Source: Gemmatimonadales bacterium
GTDB lineage: Bacteria > Gemmatimonadota > Gemmatimonadetes > Gemmatimonadales > GWC2-71-9
Length of the DNA stretch: 7,271 nucleotides
NCBI GenBank assembly: GCA_025929805.1
Contig: JAICPP010000170.1
Location: forward strand, 1-7,271
Direction: 5' to 3'
Position numbers and translations under genes: made by a program. Numbering within the stretch: the stretch's first letter is position 1; each line of letters begins with the position of its first letter. The notes under the pieces were generated by a model. The model was not told the DNA's origin, did no database searches, and worked only from the letters and a program-made list of their open reading frames with translations. Shown here in pieces: positions 1 to 5,427 of this stretch.

Positions 1-353
1 GGCTTCTTGAGAACATCGAAGAGCCGGCCGTGCTCTCGGACGGCGAATTGGGTGCCCGGAACAGTATCGCCGAACTCACTCCCGAGTCTGGCACGAAGAA
101 CCGACCCGGTATCCCAATAACGGTCCAGACCATTCGCCGACTCGATGCTGATGCTGTCGGCCGAGGGGCTCACCACCTTTACCTGGGTGGACCCGCCCGA
201 CTGGATGACGGCCGGCGTGAAAGTAACCTCGACCGGTTCCGGGCCAGGCGTAAGGTTGACCGTCGAGGTGGAGACGCCACAGCCTTGGAGACTGAGCACC
301 ACGCACGCGGAAGGGGCGAGTGCAAAAGAGAGCCTGCTAAGTGGCTGATTCAT
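1..353 (-). CDS. Putative lipoprotein, N-terminal part (runs off left edge)
   Basis: The minus strand is open from an ATG at 353-351 to the window edge, giving 117 residues with no stop. The N-terminus (MNQPLSRLSF...) has an Arg at 7, a hydrophobic stretch at about 8-22 and a lipobox-like LQGC at 22-25, so Cys25 would be lipidated after signal peptidase II cleavage. Gln at the -2 position of the lipobox is unusual. The mature part is rich in Thr, Ser and Val, with alternating patterns such as VEVTFTP, TQVKVVSP and DSISIES, which suggest a beta-sandwich or Ig-like exported domain. No catalytic motif is visible and I do not recognise a family. The Shine-Dalgarno is weak (GGCGG about 5 bases before the ATG). 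The gene is divergent from the UdgX gene. The lipoprotein call is an inference from the signal peptide. Confidence 0.7.
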   Translation of the reverse strand, partial: MNQPLSRLSFALAPSACVVLSLQGCGVSTSTVNLTPGPEPVEVTFTPAVIQSGGSTQVKVVSPSADSISIESANGLDRYWDTGSVLRARLGSEFGDTVPGTQFAVREHGRLFDVLKK

Positions 354-587
354 TGAGACCGCCGGTAAGCTGGGCGTACGATGACCGCGATCAATGGACG
401 TGCGCGCATGATGTTGCGCTGCGCCCCTTGTTGATGCGCAAGGAGCATACCCTGCCCGAACTCTTCGAATGTGTGTGGGGTTGGAGGGCGAAAAACGCCT
501 GCCACGGTCTATCATACGCTTGTCGCTGCACCTTCGCTAGTGACCCGCGCCACGTCAGGACTTCGGCCGACGACTTAGGATCCGCCT
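354..587. other. Divergent intergenic spacer between lipoprotein and UdgX genes
   Basis: These 234 bases must carry the 5' leaders of both flanking genes, unless transcription comes from further away. I could not find a convincing -35/-10 pair on either strand. A 6-bp inverted repeat (TTGCGC at 414-419, GCGCAA at 436-441, centres 22 bases apart) could be a weak operator but is short enough to be chance. A plus-strand open frame through here (341-739) has no family resemblance and overlaps the UdgX start, so I do not call it a gene. Confidence 0.4.
576..580 (+). promoter_or_regulatory. Shine-Dalgarno of the UdgX gene
   Basis: TAGGA lies 7 bases before the ATG at 588. It supports that start over later in-frame candidates. 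Confidence 0.55.
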
Positions 588-1259
588 ATGAGTCCACAGC
601 GAGCTTCCTCACCGCTCTCTACCGGATCAGCCGCGGACTTCATCCCACCCAATCCGACGCTGCCCAAATTGCGCGAGGCGGCTGCCGGGTGTCGGGGATG
701 CGATCTCTGGGTGAATGCCACTCAAACAGTCTTTGGTGAAGGCCCCCGCGCAGCCGAGGTGATGCTGGTAGGTGAACAGCCCGGCGACCAGGAGGATCGG
801 CAGGGTCACCCGTTCGTTGGTCCGGCCGGTCGGCTGCTGGATGCGGGATTGGAGCACGCGGGGATAGATCGCAGCCGGGTGTACGTCACTAATGCGGTCA
901 AGCATTTCAAGTTCGTGGTCATCGAACGGGGAAGACGGCTCCATAAGAAACCGAGCGCGGGGGAAGTGCGGGCATGTAATCCGTGGCTGCAGGAAGAAAT
1001 CCGGTTGCTCAAGCCGCGCGTGGTCGTGGCCCTGGGGGCCACCGCCGCACAGGCTCTTCTGGGTAAGCAGTTCCGGGTCACGCAGCATCGGGGCAAGCCG
1101 ATCCCCACAGACATAGCCGATGCGATCGTCGCCACCGTACATCCCTCGGCGATCCTGAGAGCTCCCGACGAGGCCCGAGAGGAGGCCCGGCAGGAGTTCT
1201 TTGCCGACCTCGCGGTGGTAGCCAAATACTTGAAAAGCCACCCGACGAACCGACCCTGA
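588..1259 (+). CDS. udgX: UdgX family uracil-DNA glycosylase / uracil-DNA cross-linking protein
   Basis: This 223-residue protein belongs to the uracil-DNA glycosylase superfamily and resembles family 4 enzymes, with the marks of UdgX. Motif 1 is GEQPGDQED at 62-70, followed by the FVGPAGRLLD uracil-pocket segment at 76-85. TNAVKHFKF at 101-109 leads into an R-loop with RRLHK at 116-120. His119 matches the histidine that in Mycobacterium smegmatis UdgX covalently captures the abasic sugar after uracil excision. HPSAILR at 185-191 is the late DNA-binding motif. Fe-S ligand candidates are Cys35 and Cys38 (CRGC) and Cys130; these are the only three cysteines, and His106 sits where family 4 enzymes have another Cys. 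Expected role: excise uracil from DNA and remain covalently attached. The N-terminal 22 residues look disordered. The dynamin gene follows after 53 bp on the same strand. Confidence 0.93.
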   Translation: MSPQRASSPLSTGSAADFIPPNPTLPKLREAAAGCRGCDLWVNATQTVFGEGPRAAEVMLVGEQPGDQEDRQGHPFVGPAGRLLDAGLEHAGIDRSRVYVTNAVKHFKFVVIERGRRLHKKPSAGEVRACNPWLQEEIRLLKPRVVVALGATAAQALLGKQFRVTQHRGKPIPTDIADAIVATVHPSAILRAPDEAREEARQEFFADLAVVAKYLKSHPTNRP

Positions 1260-1299
1260 AATCGCGGGGTAAATTCCCTTCGGGCCTCGAGCGTCGGGG

Positions 1300-1306
1300 A
1301 GGGGAG
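1300..1306 (+). promoter_or_regulatory. Shine-Dalgarno of the dynamin-like GTPase gene
   Basis: AGGGGAG, within a longer purine run (1296-1306), ends 6 bases before the ATG at 1313. This favours Met1 over the alternative in-frame Met7 at 1331. Confidence 0.65.
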
Positions 1307-1312
1307 CGGCGC

Positions 1313-3112
1313 ATGCCTGCGGTCCCGGAAATGGAGAGCAACGTGATCGGCAAGCTGCTGGCTCGAAAGGGAATCCTGTCCAAGCGCGAGCAGGAGCTCC
1401 GGGCGCGGGAGCAGGAGCTTCTCCAGCGGCTGGCCAGCGCGCTGGAACGGTTTGGGACTGATGTGGCTCCCGATGACCTCCGGCGTTTCCAGGAAGCCCG
1501 AGAGCAGCTGAACGGCCTCTTTCTGCTGGTCGTCGCCGGCGAGTTCAACTCGGGGAAGTCCAGCTTCATCAATGCGCTGCTGGGCGAACGGGTGCTGCCG
1601 GAAGGGGTGACTCCCACGACCGACCGGATCAATGTGCTCCGGCATGCGCCGCAAGTGTCCGAGCAGCTACGGGAGGCCTACCTGCTCGAGCGCACCCATC
1701 CTGCGGATGTGCTTCGTGAGATCAGCATCGTGGACACGCCGGGAACCAACGCGATTATCCGGCGTCATGAGGAGCTGACTCGGGACTTCGTTCCCCGCTC
1801 CGACCTGGTCTTGTTCGTGACCTCGGCCGATCGGCCCTTCACCGAAAGCGAGCGGGCTTTTCTGGAGCAGATCCGCGAATGGGGAAAGAAGATCGTCTTC
1901 ATCGTGAACAAGATCGACATCCTGTCCCGTCCCGAAGAGCGAGAGGAGGTCACCCGCTACGTAGCCGAGAACGCAGCCGCCTTACTGGGAGAAACGCCAC
2001 AGATCTTTGCCGTGTCCGCTCGCCAAGCCCTGGAGGCCCGCGAGGACTCCGGGGACAATGAAGAGCAGCTCTGGGAGCAGAGCGGGTTCGGGGAGGTCGA
2101 GGAATACCTGCTCAACACCCTGGACCAGCAGGAGCGGGTCCGGCTCAAGCTGCTCAACCCGCTCAACGTCGGACTGCGGCTCGCCGCCAAGTACAAGGAC
2201 GCCACCTTCGATCGGCTCAAGCTGCTGGCACAGGATATCGAAGCGCTCCAGAACATCGACCAGCAGCTGGCCCTCTACCATCAGGAGATGCTCCGGGACT
2301 TCGAGCCGCGCCTGGCTCGGCTGGACGTTCTGCTCGGCGATATGGAACGGCGGGGAACCCGTTTCTTTGAGGAGACCATCCGCATCGGACGGATCAAGAG
2401 CCTGATGGACAGCGAGGGGGTGAAGCGGGCTTTCGAGCGGGAAGTGATAGGAGAGACGCCTCGGCAGATGGAGGAAGAGGTGGGCCGGGTCATAGACTGG
2501 ATCGTCGAGCGCAACCACAAACTATGGCAGGACATCGCCCAATACATCGAGCGCCGCCAGCTCACCCGCCACCAAGAGGGCATGATCGGAGATGTCGGAC
2601 CCAGTTTCAGCTACAACCGGCAAGCACTGCTCGATTCGATCGGACGAGTCTCCCGTGAGGTCGTGGGCAGTTACAACCGCGAGGCCGAATCCCGCACGAT
2701 CGCGAATGAGATTCAGGGCGCCTTCGCGACAACTGCGCTAGCCGAAGCCGGCGCCCTCGGCCTGGGCACGTTGGTCATCACCCTGGTATCCGGCGCCGCG
2801 GCCGATGTGACCGGCATTCTCCTGGCCACCGCGCTAGCCGTGGGCGGCTTCTATGTATTGCCCCGGAAACGCCGCCAGTCGCAGCGCGACTTCCAGCGGC
2901 GGATTGCCGAGCTGCGGAATCACCTTAAGGATGCGCTGACTCGTCAGGTCCACCTCGAGCTGGAGCAGTCCACCGCGCGGATCAACGAGGCTATCGCTCC
3001 CTACCGCCGGTTCGTCCAGAGCCAACAGGTTCAATTGAACGAGGCACGCGGCGAGCTGGTGGCGACGGAAGATGCGCTACTGCGGCTTCGGGCTGACATA
3101 GAAAAGCGCTAG
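1313..3112 (+). CDS. Bacterial dynamin-like GTPase
   Basis: This 599-residue protein has a complete dynamin-type G domain near the N-terminus. G1 is GEFNSGKS at 76-83, G2 is the TPTT threonine pair at 102-103, G3 is DTPG at 141-144, G4 is NKID at 199-202, and SAR at 235-237 is a likely G5. Before it, residues 24-40 are a charged helix with a heptad-like repeat (REQELRA, REQELLQ). After it comes a long helical region (about 240-470), then a hydrophobic hairpin at about 472-517 ended by the basic cluster RKRR. More helix, probably coiled coil, runs to the C-terminus. This order matches mitofusin-like bacterial dynamins, where the stalk folds back and a paddle or transmembrane hairpin binds the membrane. 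The expected role is GTP-driven membrane remodelling, fusion or repair at the inner membrane. Many such proteins come in pairs; here there is one. The partner or cargo cannot be told from sequence. Confidence 0.92.
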   Translation: MPAVPEMESNVIGKLLARKGILSKREQELRAREQELLQRLASALERFGTDVAPDDLRRFQEAREQLNGLFLLVVAGEFNSGKSSFINALLGERVLPEGVTPTTDRINVLRHAPQVSEQLREAYLLERTHPADVLREISIVDTPGTNAIIRRHEELTRDFVPRSDLVLFVTSADRPFTESERAFLEQIREWGKKIVFIVNKIDILSRPEEREEVTRYVAENAAALLGETPQIFAVSARQALEAREDSGDNEEQLWEQSGFGEVEEYLLNTLDQQERVRLKLLNPLNVGLRLAAKYKDATFDRLKLLAQDIEALQNIDQQLALYHQEMLRDFEPRLARLDVLLGDMERRGTRFFEETIRIGRIKSLMDSEGVKRAFEREVIGETPRQMEEEVGRVIDWIVERNHKLWQDIAQYIERRQLTRHQEGMIGDVGPSFSYNRQALLDSIGRVSREVVGSYNREAESRTIANEIQGAFATTALAEAGALGLGTLVITLVSGAAADVTGILLATALAVGGFYVLPRKRRQSQRDFQRRIAELRNHLKDALTRQVHLELEQSTARINEAIAPYRRFVQSQQVQLNEARGELVATEDALLRLRADIEKR

Positions 3113-3130
3113 TACCCGGTGATGCAGGTC

Positions 3131-3159
3131 TTGACGGCCTAACGTCCGAGTGGTAGCCT
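3131..3159 (+). promoter_or_regulatory. Candidate sigma70-type promoter for the DUF1097 gene
   Basis: TTGACG (3131-3136), a 17-base gap and TAGCCT (3154-3159) resemble TTGACA/TATAAT, matching 5 of 6 and 3 of 6 bases including the key TA...T. It lies just after the GTPase stop and would give a leader of roughly 94 bases. It rests on consensus matching by eye only. Confidence 0.35.
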
Positions 3160-3185
3160 AGCCACTTCAGCACCCCTCCCTACCT

Positions 3186-3227
3186 GACGTTACGTCCGTC
3201 TTTCCGGGGGAATCGGCACGGAAAGAC
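3186..3227 (+). promoter_or_regulatory. Palindrome and 9-bp stem-loop in the leader of the DUF1097 gene
   Basis: GTCTTTCCG (3198-3206) and CGGAAAGAC (3219-3227) form a perfect 9-bp inverted repeat around a 12-base loop. Just upstream, GACGT-T-ACGTC (3186-3196) is an 11-base palindrome. No T-run follows the stem, so it is not a standard intrinsic terminator for the GTPase gene. It ends 21 bases before the Shine-Dalgarno at 3249. It could be an mRNA leader structure, an operator or a Rho-dependent 3' end. Confidence 0.45.
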
Positions 3228-3248
3228 TCCCGCAGTCCCCTTCCGACC

Positions 3249-3256
3249 GGAGGTGG
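3249..3256 (+). promoter_or_regulatory. Strong Shine-Dalgarno of the DUF1097 gene
   Basis: GGAGGTGG ends 3 bases before the ATG at 3260, with the GGAGG core 6 bases away. It clearly sets that start. Confidence 0.75.
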
Positions 3257-3259
3257 TAC

Positions 3260-3736
3260 ATGGACGTGCTCGTCGCTCTTGCCATTAGCATCGGAGTTCT
3301 GATCGCCGGATGGACCTACGTGGCACTGGGAGTGGCCGCGTTGCCGGTGTGGGCAGGAATTGTGGCCTGGGGCTGTTTCTTCGCGGCGGGGGGGAAGACC
3401 GCCGGGCTGGCCAAGACACTCGCGTCCAACCTCTCGGGAGTCCTCTGGGCTTTCCTTGCCCTCACGGCCTGGAACAGCTTCGGTGGGGGGGTGCCGGTGC
3501 TCTCCGTGTTGGTCGGTATCGCGGCCTTGTTCATGGTGTTGCAGGCCAAAATCCCAGCGCTTTCCTTCATCCCGGGCGCTTTTCTGGGAGCAGCAACGGC
3601 GGTAAGCGTCGTCGTGGGGGCCAATGGCTCCTGGACGAAGACGATCATTGCCCTCGTCGTTGGTGCACTGTTGGGATATCTCTCGGAGATGCTGGCCGGG
3701 GCGATGACCGGTCGCGCTCGCCGGGCCTCAGCATGA
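3260..3736 (+). CDS. DUF1097-type small integral membrane protein
   Basis: This 158-residue, strongly hydrophobic protein has about five or six predicted membrane segments (about 3-27, 28-45, 58-75, 79-95, 100-122, 127-150) and a basic C-terminal tail (GRARRAS). The signature segments LPVWAGIVAWGCFFAAGG at 28-45 and NLSGVLWA at 57-64 resemble DUF1097 proteins such as E. coli YcdZ, an inner-membrane protein of unknown function. There are few charged residues inside the membrane (Lys46, Lys52, Lys95), so no transport mechanism can be proposed. The gene lies 147 bp downstream of the dynamin gene with its own leader, so it may be transcribed separately. The family call is from memory of the signature, not a search. 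Confidence 0.75.
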   Translation: MDVLVALAISIGVLIAGWTYVALGVAALPVWAGIVAWGCFFAAGGKTAGLAKTLASNLSGVLWAFLALTAWNSFGGGVPVLSVLVGIAALFMVLQAKIPALSFIPGAFLGAATAVSVVVGANGSWTKTIIALVVGALLGYLSEMLAGAMTGRARRASA

Positions 3737-3750
3737 CGGTCTGATAGAGC

Positions 3751-3785
3751 AGAAACAAAAATCCGGAGCCCAGTCGGGCTCCGGA
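3751..3785 (-). terminator. Rho-independent terminator after rpsU
   Basis: TCCGGAGCCC (3762-3771) and GGGCTCCGGA (3776-3785) form a perfect 10-bp stem with a 4-base loop. Read on the minus strand it is followed at once by TTTTTGTTTCT (3761-3751), a typical U-tract. It starts 39 bases after the rpsU stop. Read on the plus strand the stem is followed by CCACACAGG, so the T-run serves only the minus strand. The stem may still impede plus-strand transcription arriving from the DUF1097 gene. Confidence 0.9.
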
Positions 3786-3824
3786 CCACACAGGAACTCA
3801 CTTTTCCAAACCGTGACCCGGCGG

Positions 3825-4025
3825 CTACCAGGTGTCGCTGGTAACCTTCTTTTTGCGCTTGCGCCGCAGAGCCGCCGCGGTCTTGATGGCGCGAGCTTCG
3901 CTCGGCTTGACGTAATGCCGTCGCCTTCTGAGCTCGCCGAAAAGGCCGGATTTCTGAAGCTTTCGCTTGAACAGCTTGAGCGCTCGCTCTAAGCTGTCTT
4001 CGTCACTCAGCTTGACCTCGGTCAT
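3825..4025 (-). CDS. rpsU: 30S ribosomal protein S21 (bS21)
   Basis: This 66-residue protein is a standard-length bS21. MTEVKLSDEDSLERALKLFK at 1-20 gives the conserved acidic start and the ...SLERALK.FKR core, then a basic stretch (RRRRHYVKPSEARA, about 36-49) and a Lys/Arg-rich tail (RRKRKKK). bS21 sits on the 30S platform next to the anti-Shine-Dalgarno end of 16S rRNA and helps initiation. The frame extends upstream to 4154, but those 43 residues do not belong to the family; the ATG at 4025 has GAGGG 7 bases upstream and gives the usual N-terminus. The gene follows the ABM-like gene after 80 bp, has its own candidate promoter, and ends at an intrinsic terminator, so it is probably expressed mainly on its own. 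Confidence 0.95.
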   Translation of the reverse strand: MTEVKLSDEDSLERALKLFKRKLQKSGLFGELRRRRHYVKPSEARAIKTAAALRRKRKKKVTSDTW

Positions 4026-4030
4026 ACCCT

Positions 4031-4063
4031 GGCCCTCGTCCACGGATGAAAGCAAAGAGGGCC
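4031..4063 (-). promoter_or_regulatory. Leader hairpin that can cover the rpsU Shine-Dalgarno
   Basis: On the minus strand GGCCCTC (4063-4057) can pair perfectly over 7 bp with GAGGGCC (4037-4031), with a 19-base loop. The second arm holds GAGGG (4037-4033), the ribosome binding site 7 bases before the start. A second small hairpin, GCCAG-GGGG-CTGGC (4086-4073), lies just upstream. In GC-rich DNA some complementarity to a Shine-Dalgarno is expected by chance. Confidence 0.45.
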
Positions 4064-4105
4064 GGCGCTCGTGCCAGCCCCCTGGCGCATCGAAGGGTGG
4101 GTCTG

Positions 4106-4125
4106 TCACCGCTCTGACGCGGTGA
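4106..4125 (-). promoter_or_regulatory. 7-bp hairpin overlapping the stop of the ABM-like gene
   Basis: TCACCGC (4125-4119, minus strand) and GCGGTGA (4112-4106) form a perfect 7-bp stem with a 6-base loop. The TGA stop lies in the second arm. No T-run follows. It may protect the 3' end of the upstream operon, cause pausing, or act near the rpsU start site. Confidence 0.4.
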
Positions 4126-4510
4126 GAAGCATACCCCGTGATTCCTCGTACCACAAGGCGAGCGCCCTCGCCGCGGCCTCATCTGCCGGGGTAACCTGGA
4201 CCACTCTCTCTGCCCAGGTGAGCACCTGACCCTCGGTAAGATCCGGCCGGCCCAGCTCGTACACCAGCGGGTTACGCATGGTATACTCGGCAGCGCACCG
4301 AGCCGATTCGGCCGCCCCCTCGGGTGAGTCGCAGAAGCTCAGGGTCATGAGCTCGCGGTCGTCAATGTTGACGACGTAGTAGGCTTGAAACCCTGGAATC
4401 TGTCGGATGACGGGAAGGAACTCGTCCTGCATCTGGCGGCGCAACAGCTCCAGGGAGGCTCTGTTGATTGCGCCGTTCTTGGGGCTGTACCTGCGGATGG
4501 TCACAAACAT
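4106..4510 (-). CDS. Small ABM-like (dimeric alpha/beta-barrel) protein, function unknown
   Basis: This 134-residue protein starts MFVTIRRYSP at 4510. Its pattern is a first strand with VTIRRY, a helix with LLRRQMQDEFLP, then IPGFQAYYVVN, a short turn with DDRE, and LMTLSFCDSPEGAAESA. This is typical of antibiotic-biosynthesis-monooxygenase-like ferredoxin-fold domains at about 1-80, with a further C-terminal helical part. Such proteins include small oxygenases, EthD-like enzymes and many members of unknown substrate, so I do not assign a reaction. GAGGG lies 4 bases before this ATG. The frame is open further upstream (ATG at 4582, and on to 4912), but that part has no Shine-Dalgarno, reads through the intergenic hairpin and overlaps the SDR gene. 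It is probably cotranscribed with the SDR (110-bp gap). Confidence 0.75.
   Translation of the reverse strand: MFVTIRRYSPKNGAINRASLELLRRQMQDEFLPVIRQIPGFQAYYVVNIDDRELMTLSFCDSPEGAAESARCAAEYTMRNPLVYELGRPDLTEGQVLTWAERVVQVTPADEAAARALALWYEESRGMLLTASER
4128..4156 (-). promoter_or_regulatory. Candidate rpsU promoter inside the end of the ABM-like gene
   Basis: On the minus strand TTGTGG (4156-4151), exactly 17 bases, then TATGCT (4133-4128) match sigma70 hexamers at 3 of 6 and 4 of 6 bases. Transcription would begin near 4121 and give a leader of about 95 bases before the rpsU ATG. A separate promoter makes sense for a ribosomal protein gene placed after metabolic genes. Confidence 0.4.
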
Positions 4511-4524
4511 CGATCCCTCAACCA

Positions 4525-4543
4525 GGCGCGTGTCCAGCGCGCC
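4525..4543 (-). promoter_or_regulatory. Intercistronic GC-rich hairpin between SDR and ABM-like genes
   Basis: GGCGCG and CGCGCC form a perfect 6-bp stem with a 7-base loop, ending 14 bases before the ABM-like start. No T-run follows. It might affect mRNA processing or the relative output of the two genes, but a stem this short can arise by chance in GC-rich DNA. Confidence 0.3.
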
Positions 4544-4620
4544 CACTTCGCATTTCAGTAGCTGATTGCCAAACGGAAACATAACGCCGCGACAGTTGGC
4601 TCGCGAGAACTCGCAGCGCC

Positions 4621-5427
4621 TCACCTGCTGAGCAGTCCGGCGTCGAGGATGAGCGGTGCGCCCGTCACGAACCGGGCCCGATCGGAGGCGAGGTACAGGA
4701 CCGCGTGGGCCACGTCCTCCGGCTCGATCCACGGCACCGGAAGGAGATTTCCTGCGGAGCGCTCGGCGATCTCTCGGGGGGTGAGCCCCTCGAGTGCGGC
4801 AAGGCCGTCGTTCATGGGAGTATTCACACCGGTTGGGTGTAGTGAATTGACCCTGATCCCGAACGGCGCAAGCTCGATGGCCCACGACTTGGTGAGCCCG
4901 GTGAGGCCCCACTTCGAAGCGGCGTAGTGGCTGAGCCGGCCCATGCCGCGGAGACCGGCCACCGAGGAGTTGTTGATGATAACGCCGGAGCGCTGGCCGA
5001 TCATCACGGGAATAACCCGGCGTGCCACCAGCCAGGCGCCCTTGAGGTTGATGTCCAGCATTGCGTCCCAGGCGTCCTCGGTCAGCTCATGGGCCAAGCC
5101 ATAGGCGCAGATACCTGCGTTGTTGAACAGGATGTCGATGCGCCCGAAGCGCGCCACGGTTTCGTCCACTGCTCGCGTAACCGCTGCGTCGTCCCTGACA
5201 TCACCGGCAAAGGTCAGACAATCGCTCCCGAGCTCCCGGCACCCAGCAGCGAGTGAGGCGAGCTCGTCCGGCGACCCCATGGTGTAGCCGGGGTAGCCCA
5301 TCGGCCGGGCCACATCGAAGGCGGCAATACGGGCTCCCTCGCCCGCGAGCGCCAGGGCCGTAGCCCTGCCCTGCCCGTGTGCTGCGCCCGTGATGAACGC
5401 GACCTTCCCGGCGAACTCAGCCATCAT
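4621..5427 (-). CDS. SDR family oxidoreductase, mycofactocin-associated type
   Basis: This 268-residue short-chain dehydrogenase has the cofactor motif TGAAHGQG at 13-20. Asp38 at the end of strand 2 favours NAD(H) over NADP(H). DV is at 76-77, NNAG at 102-105, and the catalytic set is Asn127, Ser155, Tyr168 and Lys172 (YAASK). Between strand 2 and the next helix it has an insertion (about 40-53, with two tyrosines, ending TMGSPDEL), and later HPTGVNTPM. Both are typical of the subfamily containing carveol dehydrogenase and mycofactocin-coupled SDRs, which keep a tightly bound nicotinamide. The substrate is presumably an alcohol or ketone; it cannot be named. The start ATGATG at 5427 overlaps the upstream stop (ATGA) and has no clear Shine-Dalgarno, implying translational coupling to the CMD-like gene. 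No mycofactocin biosynthesis gene is in the window. Confidence 0.92.
   Translation of the reverse strand: MMAEFAGKVAFITGAAHGQGRATALALAGEGARIAAFDVARPMGYPGYTMGSPDELASLAAGCRELGSDCLTFAGDVRDDAAVTRAVDETVARFGRIDILFNNAGICAYGLAHELTEDAWDAMLDINLKGAWLVARRVIPVMIGQRSGVIINNSSVAGLRGMGRLSHYAASKWGLTGLTKSWAIELAPFGIRVNSLHPTGVNTPMNDGLAALEGLTPREIAERSAGNLLPVPWIEPEDVAHAVLYLASDRARFVTGAPLILDAGLLSR

Noticed and set aside
76..306. 76-residue minus-strand open frame in the lipoprotein region
   Set aside because: It is in a different frame from the signal-peptide-bearing frame, which is open to the window edge and looks like a real exported protein.
341..739. 132-residue plus-strand open frame starting MADSLRPPV
   Set aside because: It overlaps the divergent lipoprotein start and the UdgX coding region in another frame, has no family resemblance and no clear ribosome site.
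806..1654. Long minus-strand open frame (282 residues) opposite UdgX and the GTPase
   Set aside because: It is antisense to two clearly conserved genes; long antisense frames are common in GC-rich DNA and its protein resembles nothing.
1982..2518. 178-residue minus-strand open frame opposite the GTPase
   Set aside because: It lies wholly antisense to the conserved dynamin coding sequence, with no ribosome site or family motif.
3198..3227. Intrinsic terminator for the dynamin-like GTPase gene
   Set aside because: The 9-bp stem is perfect, but no T-run follows and it sits close to the next gene's ribosome site; kept as a leader structure.
4026..4154. N-terminal extension of the S21 frame by 43 residues
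   Set aside because: The family starts at the ATG at 4025, which has its own Shine-Dalgarno; the extension overlaps the ABM-like gene and the leader stems.
4511..4912. N-terminal extension of the ABM-like frame to 4912 or 4582
   Set aside because: The part above 4620 is a shadow of the SDR gene; the ATG at 4582 has no ribosome site and the family pattern begins at MFVTIRRY.
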